Source of the DNA: Sporolactobacillus terrae DSM 11697
GTDB lineage: Bacteria > Bacillota > Bacilli > Bacillales > Sporolactobacillaceae
Direction of reading: 5' to 3'
NCBI RefSeq assembly: GCF_000648615.1
Contig: NZ_JFZC01000063.1
Coordinates: forward strand, 1 to 64,000
DNA length: 64,000 nucleotides
Shown: piece by piece, positions 8,693 through 16,236 of the stretch
Numbering within the stretch: position 1 is the stretch's first letter
Layout: the number at the start of each line of letters is the position of its first letter
Program-made: the position numbers and the translations under genes
Notes under the pieces: generated by a model
The model's database searches: none
What the model was told of the DNA's origin: nothing
Seen by the model: only the letters and a program-made list of their open reading frames with translations

Positions 8693-8902
8693 ATGCGTGT
8701 TGTCAATCATATTCGTGAACTTCGCCTGAAGAATGGGATCACACAGATAAGAATGGCTCAGGATTTGAAAATCACGCGCCAAACGGTAAACGCAATTGAG
8801 AAAAACAAATACAATCCGAGTTTGGAACTTGCTCTGAAATTAATCAAGTATTTTAACGTACCCATCGAAGAATTGTTTTATCTGGAAGGAGACAAGGAAT
8901 GA
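8693..8902 (+). CDS. XRE-family transcriptional regulator
   Basis: A 69-aa protein made of a single helix-turn-helix domain (IRELRLKNGITQIRMAQ, then LKITRQTVNAIEKNKYNPSLE), close to the small YgzD/YozG-type regulators. It has no effector domain. AAAGGA precedes the ATG. The stop codon overlaps the start of the next gene (ATGA), so the two are translationally coupled. Small XRE regulators coupled to a membrane protein commonly control their own operon, and the palindromes upstream support that here. Confidence 0.9.
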   Translation: MRVVNHIRELRLKNGITQIRMAQDLKITRQTVNAIEKNKYNPSLELALKLIKYFNVPIEELFYLEGDKE

Positions 8903-9300
8903 AAAAGAAACAGTGGGAGCGGCTCATGATTGCGATAGTCTTGCTTTGCACAATAATTGGAGGATTTATCGGGCTGACCATTGCCGATGTGACCATTGAT
9001 TTTAGCCTTGCAGCAGCAATCATTTGTGCACCGCTGCTCGGGCTTCTGCCAAGATTTTTCTTAGCCGCCCGACATAAGAAAAAGATGGGGAATATTCCGG
9101 AAGCGGATGAACGCACGGCATTAATTTTGAAACGCTATTTTCTTGGTGTTCTGTACGTCGTCTTGTTTGGCAGCGGCGCGGCTCTGCTTGTCCTTTATGC
9201 CATGGGCGTCGAATCCATTGAAACCGGGCTGCTGATTGTATCGATGATGGTTCTGTATGTATCGATCGCGATTGGCACACTGATTGCGGCAAAATTGTGA
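8899..9300 (+). CDS. Small four-helix membrane protein coupled to XRE regulator
   Basis: A 133-aa integral membrane protein with four hydrophobic segments (about 9-29, 36-54, 77-97 and 106-128). A charged cytoplasmic loop in the middle (RHKKKMGNIPEADERTALILKRY) resembles the DER motif of DUF2178-type proteins found next to XRE regulators. The ATG overlaps the regulator stop by 4 nt. Function unknown; from context it may sense or modify the membrane, or modulate its regulator. Confidence 0.75.
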   Translation: MKKKQWERLMIAIVLLCTIIGGFIGLTIADVTIDFSLAAAIICAPLLGLLPRFFLAARHKKKMGNIPEADERTALILKRYFLGVLYVVLFGSGAALLVLYAMGVESIETGLLIVSMMVLYVSIAIGTLIAAKL

Positions 9301-9420
9301 AAAATTTTATGGAAATCACGCAGATTGCGGCGATCATGGCCGTTTATCGGAGTGGAAAAGCGCCTCAGCATGGCTAGAATAACGAAAATCATTTATAATA
9401 AATAAAAGTTAGTAGGTGAT

Positions 9421-9443
9421 CTATTGTATGTATAGGACAATAG
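9421..9443 (+). promoter_or_regulatory. Inverted repeat upstream of yodB-like gene
   Basis: Perfect arms CTATTGT (9421-9427) and ACAATAG (9437-9443) separated by 9 nt, just before the ribosome site. It could be an operator for autoregulation or a 5' leader hairpin. It does not resemble the box in front of the downstream nitroreductase gene. Confidence 0.4.
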
Positions 9444-9459
9444 ATGAGGAGGGATGACC

Positions 9460-9795
9460 ATGGAACGAGAAATCTCAGTGTGTCCCAAATTAGAAAAGGC
9501 ATTTAAAATTTTAGGGAAAAAGTGGAACGGTTTGATTATAGAAGTACTGCTCATTGGGGAAACTCATTTCAGTACGATCTCCTCGGCAATCCCGGAACTC
9601 AGTGACCGCATGCTGTCGGCAAGGCTCAGGGAGCTGGAGGAGATGGGCATTGTCGAACGGCTCGTGGATACCGGATACCCAGTCCAGGTGAGCTACCGGC
9701 TAACGGAAATGGGCAAAGGCATCAAACCAATCTTAGACGAAGTACACCGCTGGGCGAATAAATGGTATGCCGATGAAGTACCTGAAAAAAAGTGA
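9460..9795 (+). CDS. yodB: HxlR-family redox-sensing repressor (YodB-like)
   Basis: Winged-helix regulator of 111 aa. It follows B. subtilis YodB closely in length and pattern: Cys8 in VCPKLEKAF (the sensing cysteine near the N-terminus of YodB), then LGKKWNGLIIEVL, the recognition region LSDRMLSARLRELEEMGIVER and the wing VSYRLTEMGKG. YodB senses quinones and diamide by cysteine modification and represses a nitroreductase and an azoreductase. The next gene is just such a nitroreductase. Start 9460 chosen: GAGGAGGG is 6-7 nt upstream, while the ATG at 9454 abuts the ribosome site. Confidence 0.85.
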   Translation: MEREISVCPKLEKAFKILGKKWNGLIIEVLLIGETHFSTISSAIPELSDRMLSARLRELEEMGIVERLVDTGYPVQVSYRLTEMGKGIKPILDEVHRWANKWYADEVPEKK

Positions 9796-9828
9796 GTGCA
9801 TATTACTGGCTTTTTTTTAATCATAAGC

Positions 9829-9844
9829 TATACTAATGTAAGTA
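9829..9844 (+). promoter_or_regulatory. Candidate YodB box over the -10 of the nitroreductase gene
   Basis: TATACT (9829-9834) is a likely -10. It overlaps TACTAATGTAAGTA (9831-9844), a TACT-N6-AGTA palindrome resembling the YodB operator I recall from B. subtilis (TACT...AGTA type). Binding here would block the promoter of the downstream gene. No convincing -35 is seen. Confidence 0.5.
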
Positions 9845-9877
9845 AAGAAAAATTAATTAGTTAAGGAGTGTTTTTTA

Positions 9878-10489
9878 ATGTCTGAAACCTTTATTGATGC
9901 AATTAAGAACCGCAGAAGTATTTATGCACTTGATAAAAATGTAAAAGCAAGCAAGGAAGAAATCGTTAAGGCGATCCAAGAAGCGGTAAAATACGCACCA
10001 TCCGCATTTAACTCTCAATCGGCACATGCCGTTGTCCTGTTCGGCGATGAAAGCGCAAAGATCTGGGGCGAAGGCGGTTTTGCTGAAGCCGCACTGCGCA
10101 AGGTTATTCCTGAAGGACAGTCCTTCGAATCAACCGCGCAAAAACTAGCCTCCTTCAATGCCGGTGTCGGCACGGTGCTGTTCTACGAAGATCAGGATGT
10201 GGTCAAAGGCCTACAGGAAAAATTCGCGCTGTACGCAGACAATTTCCCGATCTGGTCGGAACACAGCACAGGAATCGCGCAGTTCTCTGTTTGGACCGCA
10301 CTTTCCGAGCTCGGTGTGGGCGCTTCCCTGCAGCATTACAACCCACTGATTGATGAAGCCGTACAAAAGGAATTCGACATCCCGGCAAGCTGGAAACTGC
10401 GCGCACAAATGCCATTCGGCAACATCGCCGCACCAGCAGCGGAAAAAGACTTTGCACCAATCGATGAACGTGTCAAAGTGATCGGCTGA
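9878..10489 (+). CDS. yodC: Nitroreductase-family oxidoreductase (YodC-like)
   Basis: FMN-dependent NAD(P)H oxidoreductase of 203 aa from the small nitroreductase family (YodC/YdgI/HBN1 type). The FMN-binding start AIKNRRSIYALDKNV, the segment APSAFNSQSAHAVVLFG and the C-terminal MPFGNIAAPAAEKDF are typical. The likely role is two-electron reduction of quinones or nitroaromatics, avoiding radical cycling. It follows the yodB-like repressor, with a probable own promoter and operator between them, matching the B. subtilis pairing. A strong terminator follows. Confidence 0.85.
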   Translation: MSETFIDAIKNRRSIYALDKNVKASKEEIVKAIQEAVKYAPSAFNSQSAHAVVLFGDESAKIWGEGGFAEAALRKVIPEGQSFESTAQKLASFNAGVGTVLFYEDQDVVKGLQEKFALYADNFPIWSEHSTGIAQFSVWTALSELGVGASLQHYNPLIDEAVQKEFDIPASWKLRAQMPFGNIAAPAAEKDFAPIDERVKVIG

Positions 10490-10507
10490 TTCATTTCGAT
10501 CGCTCAA

Positions 10508-10541
10508 GATCCGAAGAGCCCCCTCTTCGGGTCTTTTTTTT
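10508..10541 (+). terminator. Intrinsic terminator after yodC
   Basis: Stem CCGAAGAG/CTCTTCGG followed by eight T. Confidence 0.9.
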
Positions 10542-10557
10542 CTAGGTAAAGAAATAC

Positions 10558-10618
10558 ATAAGATTTGGCCCCGACTTCAAACCAATAGACCCGTGTCTTG
10601 ACCGATAATCAAAGCGGA
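10558..10618 (+). repeat. Dispersed repeat B, copy 1
   Basis: Matches 17785-17844 over about 60 nt with scattered substitutions (shared blocks CTTCAAACC, ATAGACCC, TGTCTTG, ATCAA). Both copies follow directly after a gene terminator. It is followed by a structured stretch (10625-10680) with stem CCTGCGGG/CCCGCAGG enclosing a smaller hairpin GCGCAT/ATGCG. Confidence 0.6.
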
Positions 10619-10689
10619 GGTGCTCTGGCGCCTGCGGGATCGCGCATTGGTGATGCGTGCCAACGAGACCCCGCAGGAAAAATGCGTGT

Positions 10690-10962
10690 CCGAGTAGGTT
10701 CGCGGTGCGCCCGCGGCAAGCGAGCAGCTGTAGTGCCCGTGCACAAAGTGATGAATCAAAGGCGCAGCAAAAGGAACTTTCGCTAATTTAAAGGAACTTT
10801 CTTAAAGGAACTTTCCTGATTGTAAAGGAACTTTCGCTAAGTGCGCATACGTCCTGTATGCAACGCGAAAGTCATCACATCCTGTGAAAGTACGTCCTGT
10901 ATGCAACGCGAAAGTCATCACATCCTGTGAAAGTAAGGACTAGGCTTAGCCGGGTTTTTCAC
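10690..10962 (+). repeat. Dispersed structured repeat A, copy 2 (expanded)
   Basis: Most of the 687-bp gene-free stretch between yodC and the ABC importer. It contains gcccgcggcaagcgag shared with copies 1 and 3; then AAAGGAACTTTC four times at 10770, 10790, 10804 and 10824; then the GTCCT/ATCCT hairpin module of copy 1 duplicated in tandem (about 10840-10890 and 10890-10940). Minus-strand RNA would present four hairpins with AGGAC or AGGAT loops. No ORF of note. The unit ends in a weak T-rich stretch rather than the clear terminator of copy 1. Confidence 0.7.
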
Positions 10963-11096
10963 AGGTAAAGACGGTATACGATTTGACTTCTGGCACTGCG
11001 ATCACCGCATACAAGGGGGGGGGAAGCGAGTCACATTTCCTCAATCTGTCAGCAAACACCAGGAACGCTTCAATTTTTTCAAAATTCAACATTTAC

Positions 11097-11126
11097 TTGC
11101 TATTTATTTTGCGAAAAGCGTATAAT
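11097..11126 (+). promoter_or_regulatory. Promoter of the amino-acid ABC importer operon
   Basis: TTGCTA (11097-11102), 18-nt spacer, TATAAT (11121-11126), about 50 nt before the first gene. Confidence 0.65.
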
Positions 11127-11176
11127 AAATTTATTAAAAATTGTAAAGAGATCTAACATCAGGGGGAACTCGAAAA

Positions 11177-11992
11177 ATGATAAAGAAATTATCCATAGTC
11201 TCACTTTTACTCGCATTTATTCTCGTCTTCACAGCCTGTTCTTCAGGCAGCAGCGGTTCTTCTTCTGAAAAGACATCGAATGCGAAGAAAACCTTGCGTA
11301 TCGTCAATGATGCAACCTATCCGCCGTTTGAAACGCTTGAAAAAGGCAAGATGGTTGGGTTCGATGTTGATGTGATCAAGGCACTTGCCAAAGCAGCCGG
11401 CTACAAATACAAACTGGAAAATGTCGGCTGGGATCCGGTCTTTGCCGAGCTGAAATCAAAAACAGCAGACATGAGTATCTCAGCCATTTCAATAACAGAG
11501 GATCGCGAGAAAACGTATGACTTCTCGAATCCATATTACCGTTCGATCAACGAAATCATGGTTCCAAAATCAAGCAAAATAAAATCCGCACAGGATCTGA
11601 AGGGCAAAACGGTTGCCGTTCAGCAAGGAACAACCGGTCAATATGCGGTAGAAAAAGTACTTGGAAAAAACAATCCGAAGATTAAAAAATTCAAAACCGT
11701 CAACCTTGCGATTATGGAAATGCTCAACCATGGTGCAGATGCAGTGGTTGCCGATAATGGCGTGATGGACTATTATGTAAAGAATAACCCGGGCAAGAAC
11801 TTGAAAACCGTTGGCGATGAAAAGACATTTGACGGCGAGTTCTACGGCATGATGTATCCGAAGGACAGCAAGCTGAAAGCAACGTTTGATAAAGCAATCA
11901 AAAAAATTATTGACGACGGCACCTACACAAAGATTTACAAGAAATGGTTTGATAAAGAACCGGATCTGGACAAGCTGCAAGCAAACAATTAA
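11177..11992 (+). CDS. Amino-acid ABC transporter substrate-binding lipoprotein
   Basis: Periplasmic-binding-protein type 2 of 271 aa, family 3 (polar amino acids, GlnH/ArtP/TcyA group). A signal peptide ends in the lipobox FTAC (lipidated Cys21) followed by a Ser/Gly linker. The mature domain starts KTLRIVNDATYPPFETLEKGKMVGFDVDV, with the hallmark TYPPFE and G-x-D-V-D pattern, and later SISAISITEDREKTYDFSNPYY. It delivers ligand to the permease and ATPase encoded next. Glutamine, arginine or cystine cannot be told apart by eye. Confidence 0.92.
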   Translation: MIKKLSIVSLLLAFILVFTACSSGSSGSSSEKTSNAKKTLRIVNDATYPPFETLEKGKMVGFDVDVIKALAKAAGYKYKLENVGWDPVFAELKSKTADMSISAISITEDREKTYDFSNPYYRSINEIMVPKSSKIKSAQDLKGKTVAVQQGTTGQYAVEKVLGKNNPKIKKFKTVNLAIMEMLNHGADAVVADNGVMDYYVKNNPGKNLKTVGDEKTFDGEFYGMMYPKDSKLKATFDKAIKKIIDDGTYTKIYKKWFDKEPDLDKLQANN

Positions 11993-12020
11993 TGAATCAT
12001 AATAACAAGTAACATTCACA

Positions 12021-12051
12021 GGTTGCTTAACATTTTGTTAAGCAACCTTTT
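12021..12051 (+). terminator. Intercistronic hairpin, probable leaky terminator
   Basis: GGTTGCTTAAC pairs with GTTAAGCAACC, followed by TTTT, between the binding-protein gene and the permease gene. Such hairpins usually let the binding protein be made in excess over the membrane parts. Confidence 0.75.
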
Positions 12052-12070
12052 AGGTTAGGGGAGGATTCAG

Positions 12071-12730
12071 TTGGGCGTAAACCCTTTAGATATCATCAGA
12101 GAATATTTGCCCTTTTTAGCAAGCGGTACGCTGTTCACGATCGGATTTTCACTTGGAGGCATTATTTTTGGAACGATTCTCGGCTTGTTCATCTGCTTTG
12201 GGAAAAGGATTCGTAACAAGCTGCTTCGTGCTCCGTTTGTCTGTTACATCACATTTTTTCGCGGCACGCCGCTGTATGTGCAGATTCTGATCATTCACTT
12301 CGGTCTGGTACCGCTCATCTTCCATCAATCGAATGGAATCCTTGCCGGCGTTATTGCTCTGTCGCTGAACGAGGCTGCCTACATTGCCGAGGTGTTCCGT
12401 GCCGGCATTCAATCGATTGACGAAGGGCAGACCGAAGCAGCACGATCGCTCGGCATGGACCGTTTTCAGGCGATGCGTTACGTTATCCTGCCGCAAGCCG
12501 TCCGCCGCGTTCTGCCGCCAATGGGCAATGAATTCATCAGTTTGATCAAAGACAGCTCGCTGATCGCAGCCATTGCAGCGCCGGAATTGACCTATTGGGC
12601 ACAAGCGATGGGCGCGCAGTACGCGATTGTTTGGACACCATATCTGACGATCTCCTTTATCTATCTAATCCTGACGCTGACCATGAGTTATCTCGTAAAT
12701 CGCCTAGAAAGAAGGATGGCGACAAAATGA
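12071..12730 (+). CDS. Amino-acid ABC transporter permease
   Basis: Inner membrane permease of 219 aa, HisM/GlnP type, with five to six membrane segments and the EAA loop ([29 protein letters not shown], about residues 121-149) that contacts the ATPase. The start is TTG with GGGGAGG upstream. Its stop overlaps the ATPase start (ATGA). A single permease gene suggests a homodimeric channel. Confidence 0.92.
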   Translation: MGVNPLDIIREYLPFLASGTLFTIGFSLGGIIFGTILGLFICFGKRIRNKLLRAPFVCYITFFRGTPLYVQILIIHFGLVPLIFHQSNGILAGVIALSLNEAAYIAEVFRAGIQSIDEGQTEAARSLGMDRFQAMRYVILPQAVRRVLPPMGNEFISLIKDSSLIAAIAAPELTYWAQAMGAQYAIVWTPYLTISFIYLILTLTMSYLVNRLERRMATK

Positions 12731-13452
12731 TGATTAAAGTAGAAAAACTAAAGAAAACCTTTGGTGAAAATGAAGTACTGAAGGACATCAACCTTGACGT
12801 TGAGAAACAGGAAGTCGTCGTTGTCATCGGCCCATCCGGTTCTGGAAAATCAACGCTGCTTCGTTGTATTAATCAGCTGGAGACGATAACCTCAGGGCAT
12901 GTCTTTATTGAAGGCACCGACATTTCAGACAAGAATGCCAACATTAACAAGATTCGCGAAGACGTAGGAATGGTGTTTCAACAATTCAACCTGTTCCCGC
13001 ATATGACCGTGCTCGACAATATTATGCTGGCACCAACCAAAGTGAAAAAAGTGAACAAAGATAAAGCGAAGATGAAGGCAATGGACTTACTCGGCAAAGT
13101 GGGACTGGCAGAGAAGGCAGATGCCTATCCGGATTCATTGTCCGGCGGGCAGAAGCAGCGCATCGCCATTGCGCGAGCGCTTGCCATGGAACCGAAAATG
13201 ATGCTGTTTGACGAGCCTACTTCGGCGCTTGATCCGGAAATGGTCGGCGAAGTGCTCGACGTCATGAAACAGCTTGCTGAAGACGGCATGACAATGGTTG
13301 TCGTCACCCACGAAATGGGTTTCGCCCGCGAAGTCGGCGACCGCGTCGTTTTTATGGACGGCGGCTACATTGTCGAAGAAAATGAACCGAAAAAGCTGTT
13401 CGAACAGCCGCAAGAAGAACGAACCAAAGCCTTTTTAAGTAAAGTGTTATGA
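12727..13452 (+). CDS. Amino-acid ABC transporter ATP-binding protein
   Basis: ATPase of 241 aa (GlnQ/ArtM/TcyC type). Walker [10 protein letters not shown] at 35-43, Q-loop in [18 protein letters not shown], signature LSGGQKQR, Walker [14 protein letters not shown] and H-loop [16 protein letters not shown] are all intact. Start at 12727 overlaps the permease stop; a much longer in-frame extension from 12595 would lie inside the permease gene and is not real. A strong terminator closes this three-gene operon. Confidence 0.93.
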   Translation: MMIKVEKLKKTFGENEVLKDINLDVEKQEVVVVIGPSGSGKSTLLRCINQLETITSGHVFIEGTDISDKNANINKIREDVGMVFQQFNLFPHMTVLDNIMLAPTKVKKVNKDKAKMKAMDLLGKVGLAEKADAYPDSLSGGQKQRIAIARALAMEPKMMLFDEPTSALDPEMVGEVLDVMKQLAEDGMTMVVVTHEMGFAREVGDRVVFMDGGYIVEENEPKKLFEQPQEERTKAFLSKVL

Positions 13453-13461
13453 AAACGAAAC

Positions 13462-13500
13462 AACCCCCAGGCAACCGAGCACAATTGCCTGGGGGTTTTG
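13462..13500 (+). terminator. Terminator of the ABC importer operon
   Basis: AACCCCCAGGCAA (13462-13474) pairs perfectly with TTGCCTGGGGGTT (13485-13497), then TT. Confidence 0.9.
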
Positions 13501-13523
13501 CTAATTAAGGACGCGGGTGGAAC

Positions 13524-14252
13524 TTAGTCGATCCATTTAGGGGGCGCACTGAGCAGCCGCAGCCGGTAGCAATTTTTCGCCGTTTCACCCAGCCGGTCAA
13601 GCAGATTATAATTAACCACAGCGCCAACCGCCGCACCAATACCCGGCATCAGCTGCAGCATTTTGGCAAAATCAAGATAGTCGCGGTATTCCTGCTGGAA
13701 CTCTTCCCAGTCTAAGTCCAGAAATTCTTGTTTGCGCGTTTCCCAATGTTCAATTACTGCGAGCGTCTCATCCCGTACTTCATCGCTTGAAAAAGCGAGC
13801 TTGAACACTTGCAAAATAAAGACGCGTTCCGCATATTCTTTCGTGTCAAAGCCGTAAACCGACGCCGCGTCAAATAGAAATTTCATTTTGATTGAAAGCA
13901 GCAGCGGAAAATCAGCGAGCCCAAGCAGAATGCCACCGGCACCGGTGCCGGCGCCTTCAACAACAGCTGTTTTCCGGTAGTTGGACAACTTCTGTGTGAG
14001 TAATTGATCTTTTTCCTCAAGAGATAGACCGGCAGCCTGATCTTTTTTCGTGATCCACTGTGAACCATTCAAGCAGGCCTGAACCATATTTTTAATCGCA
14101 ACCGTAATCGCATTCATGACCTTGTCAGGAATGTAGCCATTAATCTTTGCTTGAACTTTTTTGGACATCCGGTTCAGCAGGTTCGACGGCTTGCGCATTT
14201 TTCGCTTCCAAACCATGATTTCATCATAAGCCTTCAACTCATAATCGTTCAT
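13524..14252 (-). CDS. EcsC family protein
   Basis: A 242-aa EcsC-domain protein: basic N-terminal half (KVQAKINGYIPDKVMNAITVAIKNMVQA), a Gly-rich segment GAGTGAGGILLGLADFPLLLSIK that looks membrane-associated, and FDTKEYAERVFILQVF typical of the family. EcsC proteins associate with membranes and are often linked to secretion, but no precise activity is known. AAGGAGGG lies before the ATG. It converges on the ABC importer operon and is a single-gene unit. Confidence 0.85.
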   Translation of the reverse strand: MNDYELKAYDEIMVWKRKMRKPSNLLNRMSKKVQAKINGYIPDKVMNAITVAIKNMVQACLNGSQWITKKDQAAGLSLEEKDQLLTQKLSNYRKTAVVEGAGTGAGGILLGLADFPLLLSIKMKFLFDAASVYGFDTKEYAERVFILQVFKLAFSSDEVRDETLAVIEHWETRKQEFLDLDWEEFQQEYRDYLDFAKMLQLMPGIGAAVGAVVNYNLLDRLGETAKNCYRLRLLSAPPKWID

Positions 14253-14660
14253 CGGAACCCTCCTTGTTTGATTTACGCGCGCCGATCAACGTGCGTTTCA
14301 CTTAAAAAGCGAAAACCGCAGCAAAACAAGTGAGCCACCGCACCACTTGCCGGCGACGGCAGCCGGTCGAATTCAAAGGATGGACCGAATTTGGGAAGAA
14401 GGTGCGGGGAACAAGGCCAAACCCGGAACATGCTGAACCGTTGAATCCCGCGATCAAAATGAATCTCCAGCCAGTTTTCTTGCCGATAAAAGCAGTGAAA
14501 AAGCTGATTCAGACGTAAAAATCAAATTTGGCGATTAACGGGTTCGAACATATTCTAAGTCATTACCCCATTTTTCTGCCTGCGGCCTAGGCGCCCGCCC
14601 ATCCGGATTTGCGCGCTGGGCATACAGTAGTAACAAATACGATAGGCAGGTGTTTCGAAA
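14253..14660. other. Gene-free stretch with a possible mother-cell promoter
   Basis: No convincing gene. At 14621-14628 CATACAGT fits the -10 of sigma-E (CATACA-T), 33 nt before the next start codon; a -35 match is weak (ATC at 14601). This would fit sporulation-time expression of the coat-like gene downstream. Confidence 0.35.
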
Positions 14661-15113
14661 ATGTATGAGGACCAAAATGGGGATGCATATCCGTACGGCG
14701 ATGCATCGTACGAATTTGAACCGTACCGTTATGTAAACGATTATGACGATATTTATGTTGATGAGCGTGAACAGCCGCAGCCGTTTTTCATTCCGCCGAA
14801 TGCGATTCAACAAGAGTTGAACCGCGGCCGTCGCGGCCATTTTTACCGCACGCGTCTAGCAAGTTACAATCAGATGATGCTCATTCAGCTCTTGGGGATC
14901 AATCAGAACACGGGCATGGTGAGCATGAACGTTTACTTACCCTGGCAGCGACGCTGGGTTCAGCACCAGGAACATTTTTCCGATATGTCCGGACTCACGT
15001 ATGTCGGCCCGACGCCTCCGCCGGGCGTTCCATTTCCAAGACCCACGCAGCCGCCGCGTCCGCCGCGCCCATGGTGGTGCCCGCAATTCCCATGGCATCC
15101 TGCGTGCAGATAA
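14661..15113 (+). CDS. Tyr/Pro-rich coat-like protein
   Basis: A 150-aa protein not recognised by domain. The N-terminal third is acidic and Tyr-rich (YEFEPYRYVNDYDDIYVDE), the middle is basic (NRGRRGHFYRTRLASYNQ) and the C-terminus is a Pro/Trp-rich tail (FPRPTQPPRPPRPWWCPQF) with two Cys. There is no signal peptide. This composition is like spore coat and crust proteins of Bacillaceae, and a sigma-E-like -10 lies upstream. The coat role is inference. Confidence 0.6.
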   Translation: MYEDQNGDAYPYGDASYEFEPYRYVNDYDDIYVDEREQPQPFFIPPNAIQQELNRGRRGHFYRTRLASYNQMMLIQLLGINQNTGMVSMNVYLPWQRRWVQHQEHFSDMSGLTYVGPTPPPGVPFPRPTQPPRPPRPWWCPQFPWHPACR

Positions 15114-15130
15114 AAAAAGAAAGCTTAACA

Positions 15131-15171
15131 GAAAGAGATGGCCCATGCGCGGCGCCATCTCTTTCGTTGTT
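15131..15171 (+). terminator. Hairpin after coat-like gene
   Basis: GAAAGAGATGGC (15131-15142) pairs with GCCATCTCTTTC (15153-15164); the following T-run is weak. Confidence 0.6.
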
Positions 15172-15201
15172 TGATAAACGATTAAACAAGGGGGAGTAGC
15201 G

Positions 15202-15534
15202 ATGTCTTTACTAGTTATAGTTTTGAGTTCGCTGTATTTTTGGTCTATGCTGAGCGGCTTGCATCTTGATGCCAGCGAGCGGCAGCATGCAAAGAAGCTT
15301 CACTGGAGGCATCTGCATGGGAAGAAGCGGCATCGCTTATACATCGAGATGGCGATCGCTTTTTTGTTTTGGGTCGGCCTCATAAGCTTATCCTTCAGTC
15401 TTGACCATCCATGGATGACGGTGGGCGCGATGATCCTGTTTTTAATCGTTGCCGCGATCAATCTCAAACGCACCGCGTGGCCTGCAGAAAGCGCTTCACA
15501 GACCGTCAGCGGCAAACGTTGTGGCGACGCTTGA
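15202..15534 (+). CDS. Small membrane protein, unknown
   Basis: 110 aa with three hydrophobic segments (about 2-18, 50-67 and 72-90). A His/Lys-rich loop lies between the first and second (ERQHAKKLHWRHLHGKKRHR), probably cytoplasmic. GGGGGAG precedes the ATG. No domain recognised. The C-terminal 20 residues look disordered. Confidence 0.6.
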   Translation: MSLLVIVLSSLYFWSMLSGLHLDASERQHAKKLHWRHLHGKKRHRLYIEMAIAFLFWVGLISLSFSLDHPWMTVGAMILFLIVAAINLKRTAWPAESASQTVSGKRCGDA

Positions 15535-15542
15535 TCAAGCAG

Positions 15543-15632
15543 ATGGATCAAGAAAAAGCTGCTGAAACTCCGCTTTCGGGAAACGATTGGCAATATCCAT
15601 TTGCGGCATGGACCGACGCGTTGAAGCGATGA
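15543..15632 (+). CDS. Possible 29-aa small protein
   Basis: A short frame starting MDQEKAAETP and ending DWQYPFAAWTDALKR, directly after the membrane protein gene. The amphipathic aromatic C-terminus looks protein-like, but the ribosome site is poor and the call is tentative. Confidence 0.2.
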   Translation: MDQEKAAETPLSGNDWQYPFAAWTDALKR

Positions 15633-15661
15633 TCATGCCGCGAAGTGCATCGATGTTTTAG

Positions 15662-15688
15662 AAAAAAACGAGCGCCGTGGCGCTCGTT
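15662..15688 (-). terminator. Terminator of the ParB-like domain gene
   Basis: Stem AACGAGCGC/GCGCTCGTT followed by a T-run on the minus strand, 6 nt past the stop codon. Confidence 0.8.
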
Positions 15689-15693
15689 GTCGA

Positions 15694-16065
15694 TTAGACT
15701 TCCTTATAAACAGTGACTTCTTTAATTTCCGGCAGCAGGCTGTAGGCAGTGAGCCGATGCTGGCCGTCGTACAAACTGAGATCTTTGCCTACGATCATCG
15801 GCGGAAGCTTGCCGCCTTCGTGCAGGTGGTCAACCATTTGTTTGACGTTATCGGTGTGATAATCGTCGTAGTTTTCCGGATCATTGGCCCATTCTTTGTA
15901 CGTGATCAAGTTTTTACCATTATTGCTGAACGTGCAAGGGACGTCGTACAGCGCTTCCTTTGCGATTGTCGTAAGCACAAATTGGTGGTCGTCCGTGCCA
16001 AACGCGTCGTTTTGCAGATCACTGTATTGGCTGCAAATCGCTTTTCCTGTTAAAACCTCTCCCAT
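15694..16065 (-). CDS. Small ParB/Srx-like fold protein
   Basis: A 123-aa soluble protein. The C-terminal part PPMIVGKDLSLYDGQHRLTAYSLL carries the DGQHRLxA motif of ParB/sulfiredoxin-like nuclease folds. The N-terminal half is not recognised. Start 16065 chosen because AAGGGG lies 6 nt upstream; a TTG at 16071 is possible. Such stand-alone small ParB-like domains have no settled function, and no partition genes are nearby. Confidence 0.55.
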   Translation of the reverse strand: MGEVLTGKAICSQYSDLQNDAFGTDDHQFVLTTIAKEALYDVPCTFSNNGKNLITYKEWANDPENYDDYHTDNVKQMVDHLHEGGKLPPMIVGKDLSLYDGQHRLTAYSLLPEIKEVTVYKEV

Positions 16066-16236
16066 ATGCAACCCCTTCTAAACGGTTTCCAAGCCGCAAA
16101 ATGATGGATGCGGCAATCCTTTTACTCATTATAAAATGCCTCATCCTGCAAAGTAAAGACGATTCTGGCGCGATTTGACAGATGGTAACTTTTTGCTAAA
16201 CTTAACGTTAATATAACCTGAAGCGGAGGCGCGCGT

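Noticed and set aside
12595..12726. 44-residue N-terminal extension of the ABC ATPase
   Set aside because: Lies wholly inside the permease gene; Walker A spacing and the ATGA overlap place the start at 12727.
14330..14518. 62-aa plus-strand frame in the gap before the coat-like gene
   Set aside because: No ribosome site, unusual composition and no resemblance to any protein; treated as noncoding.
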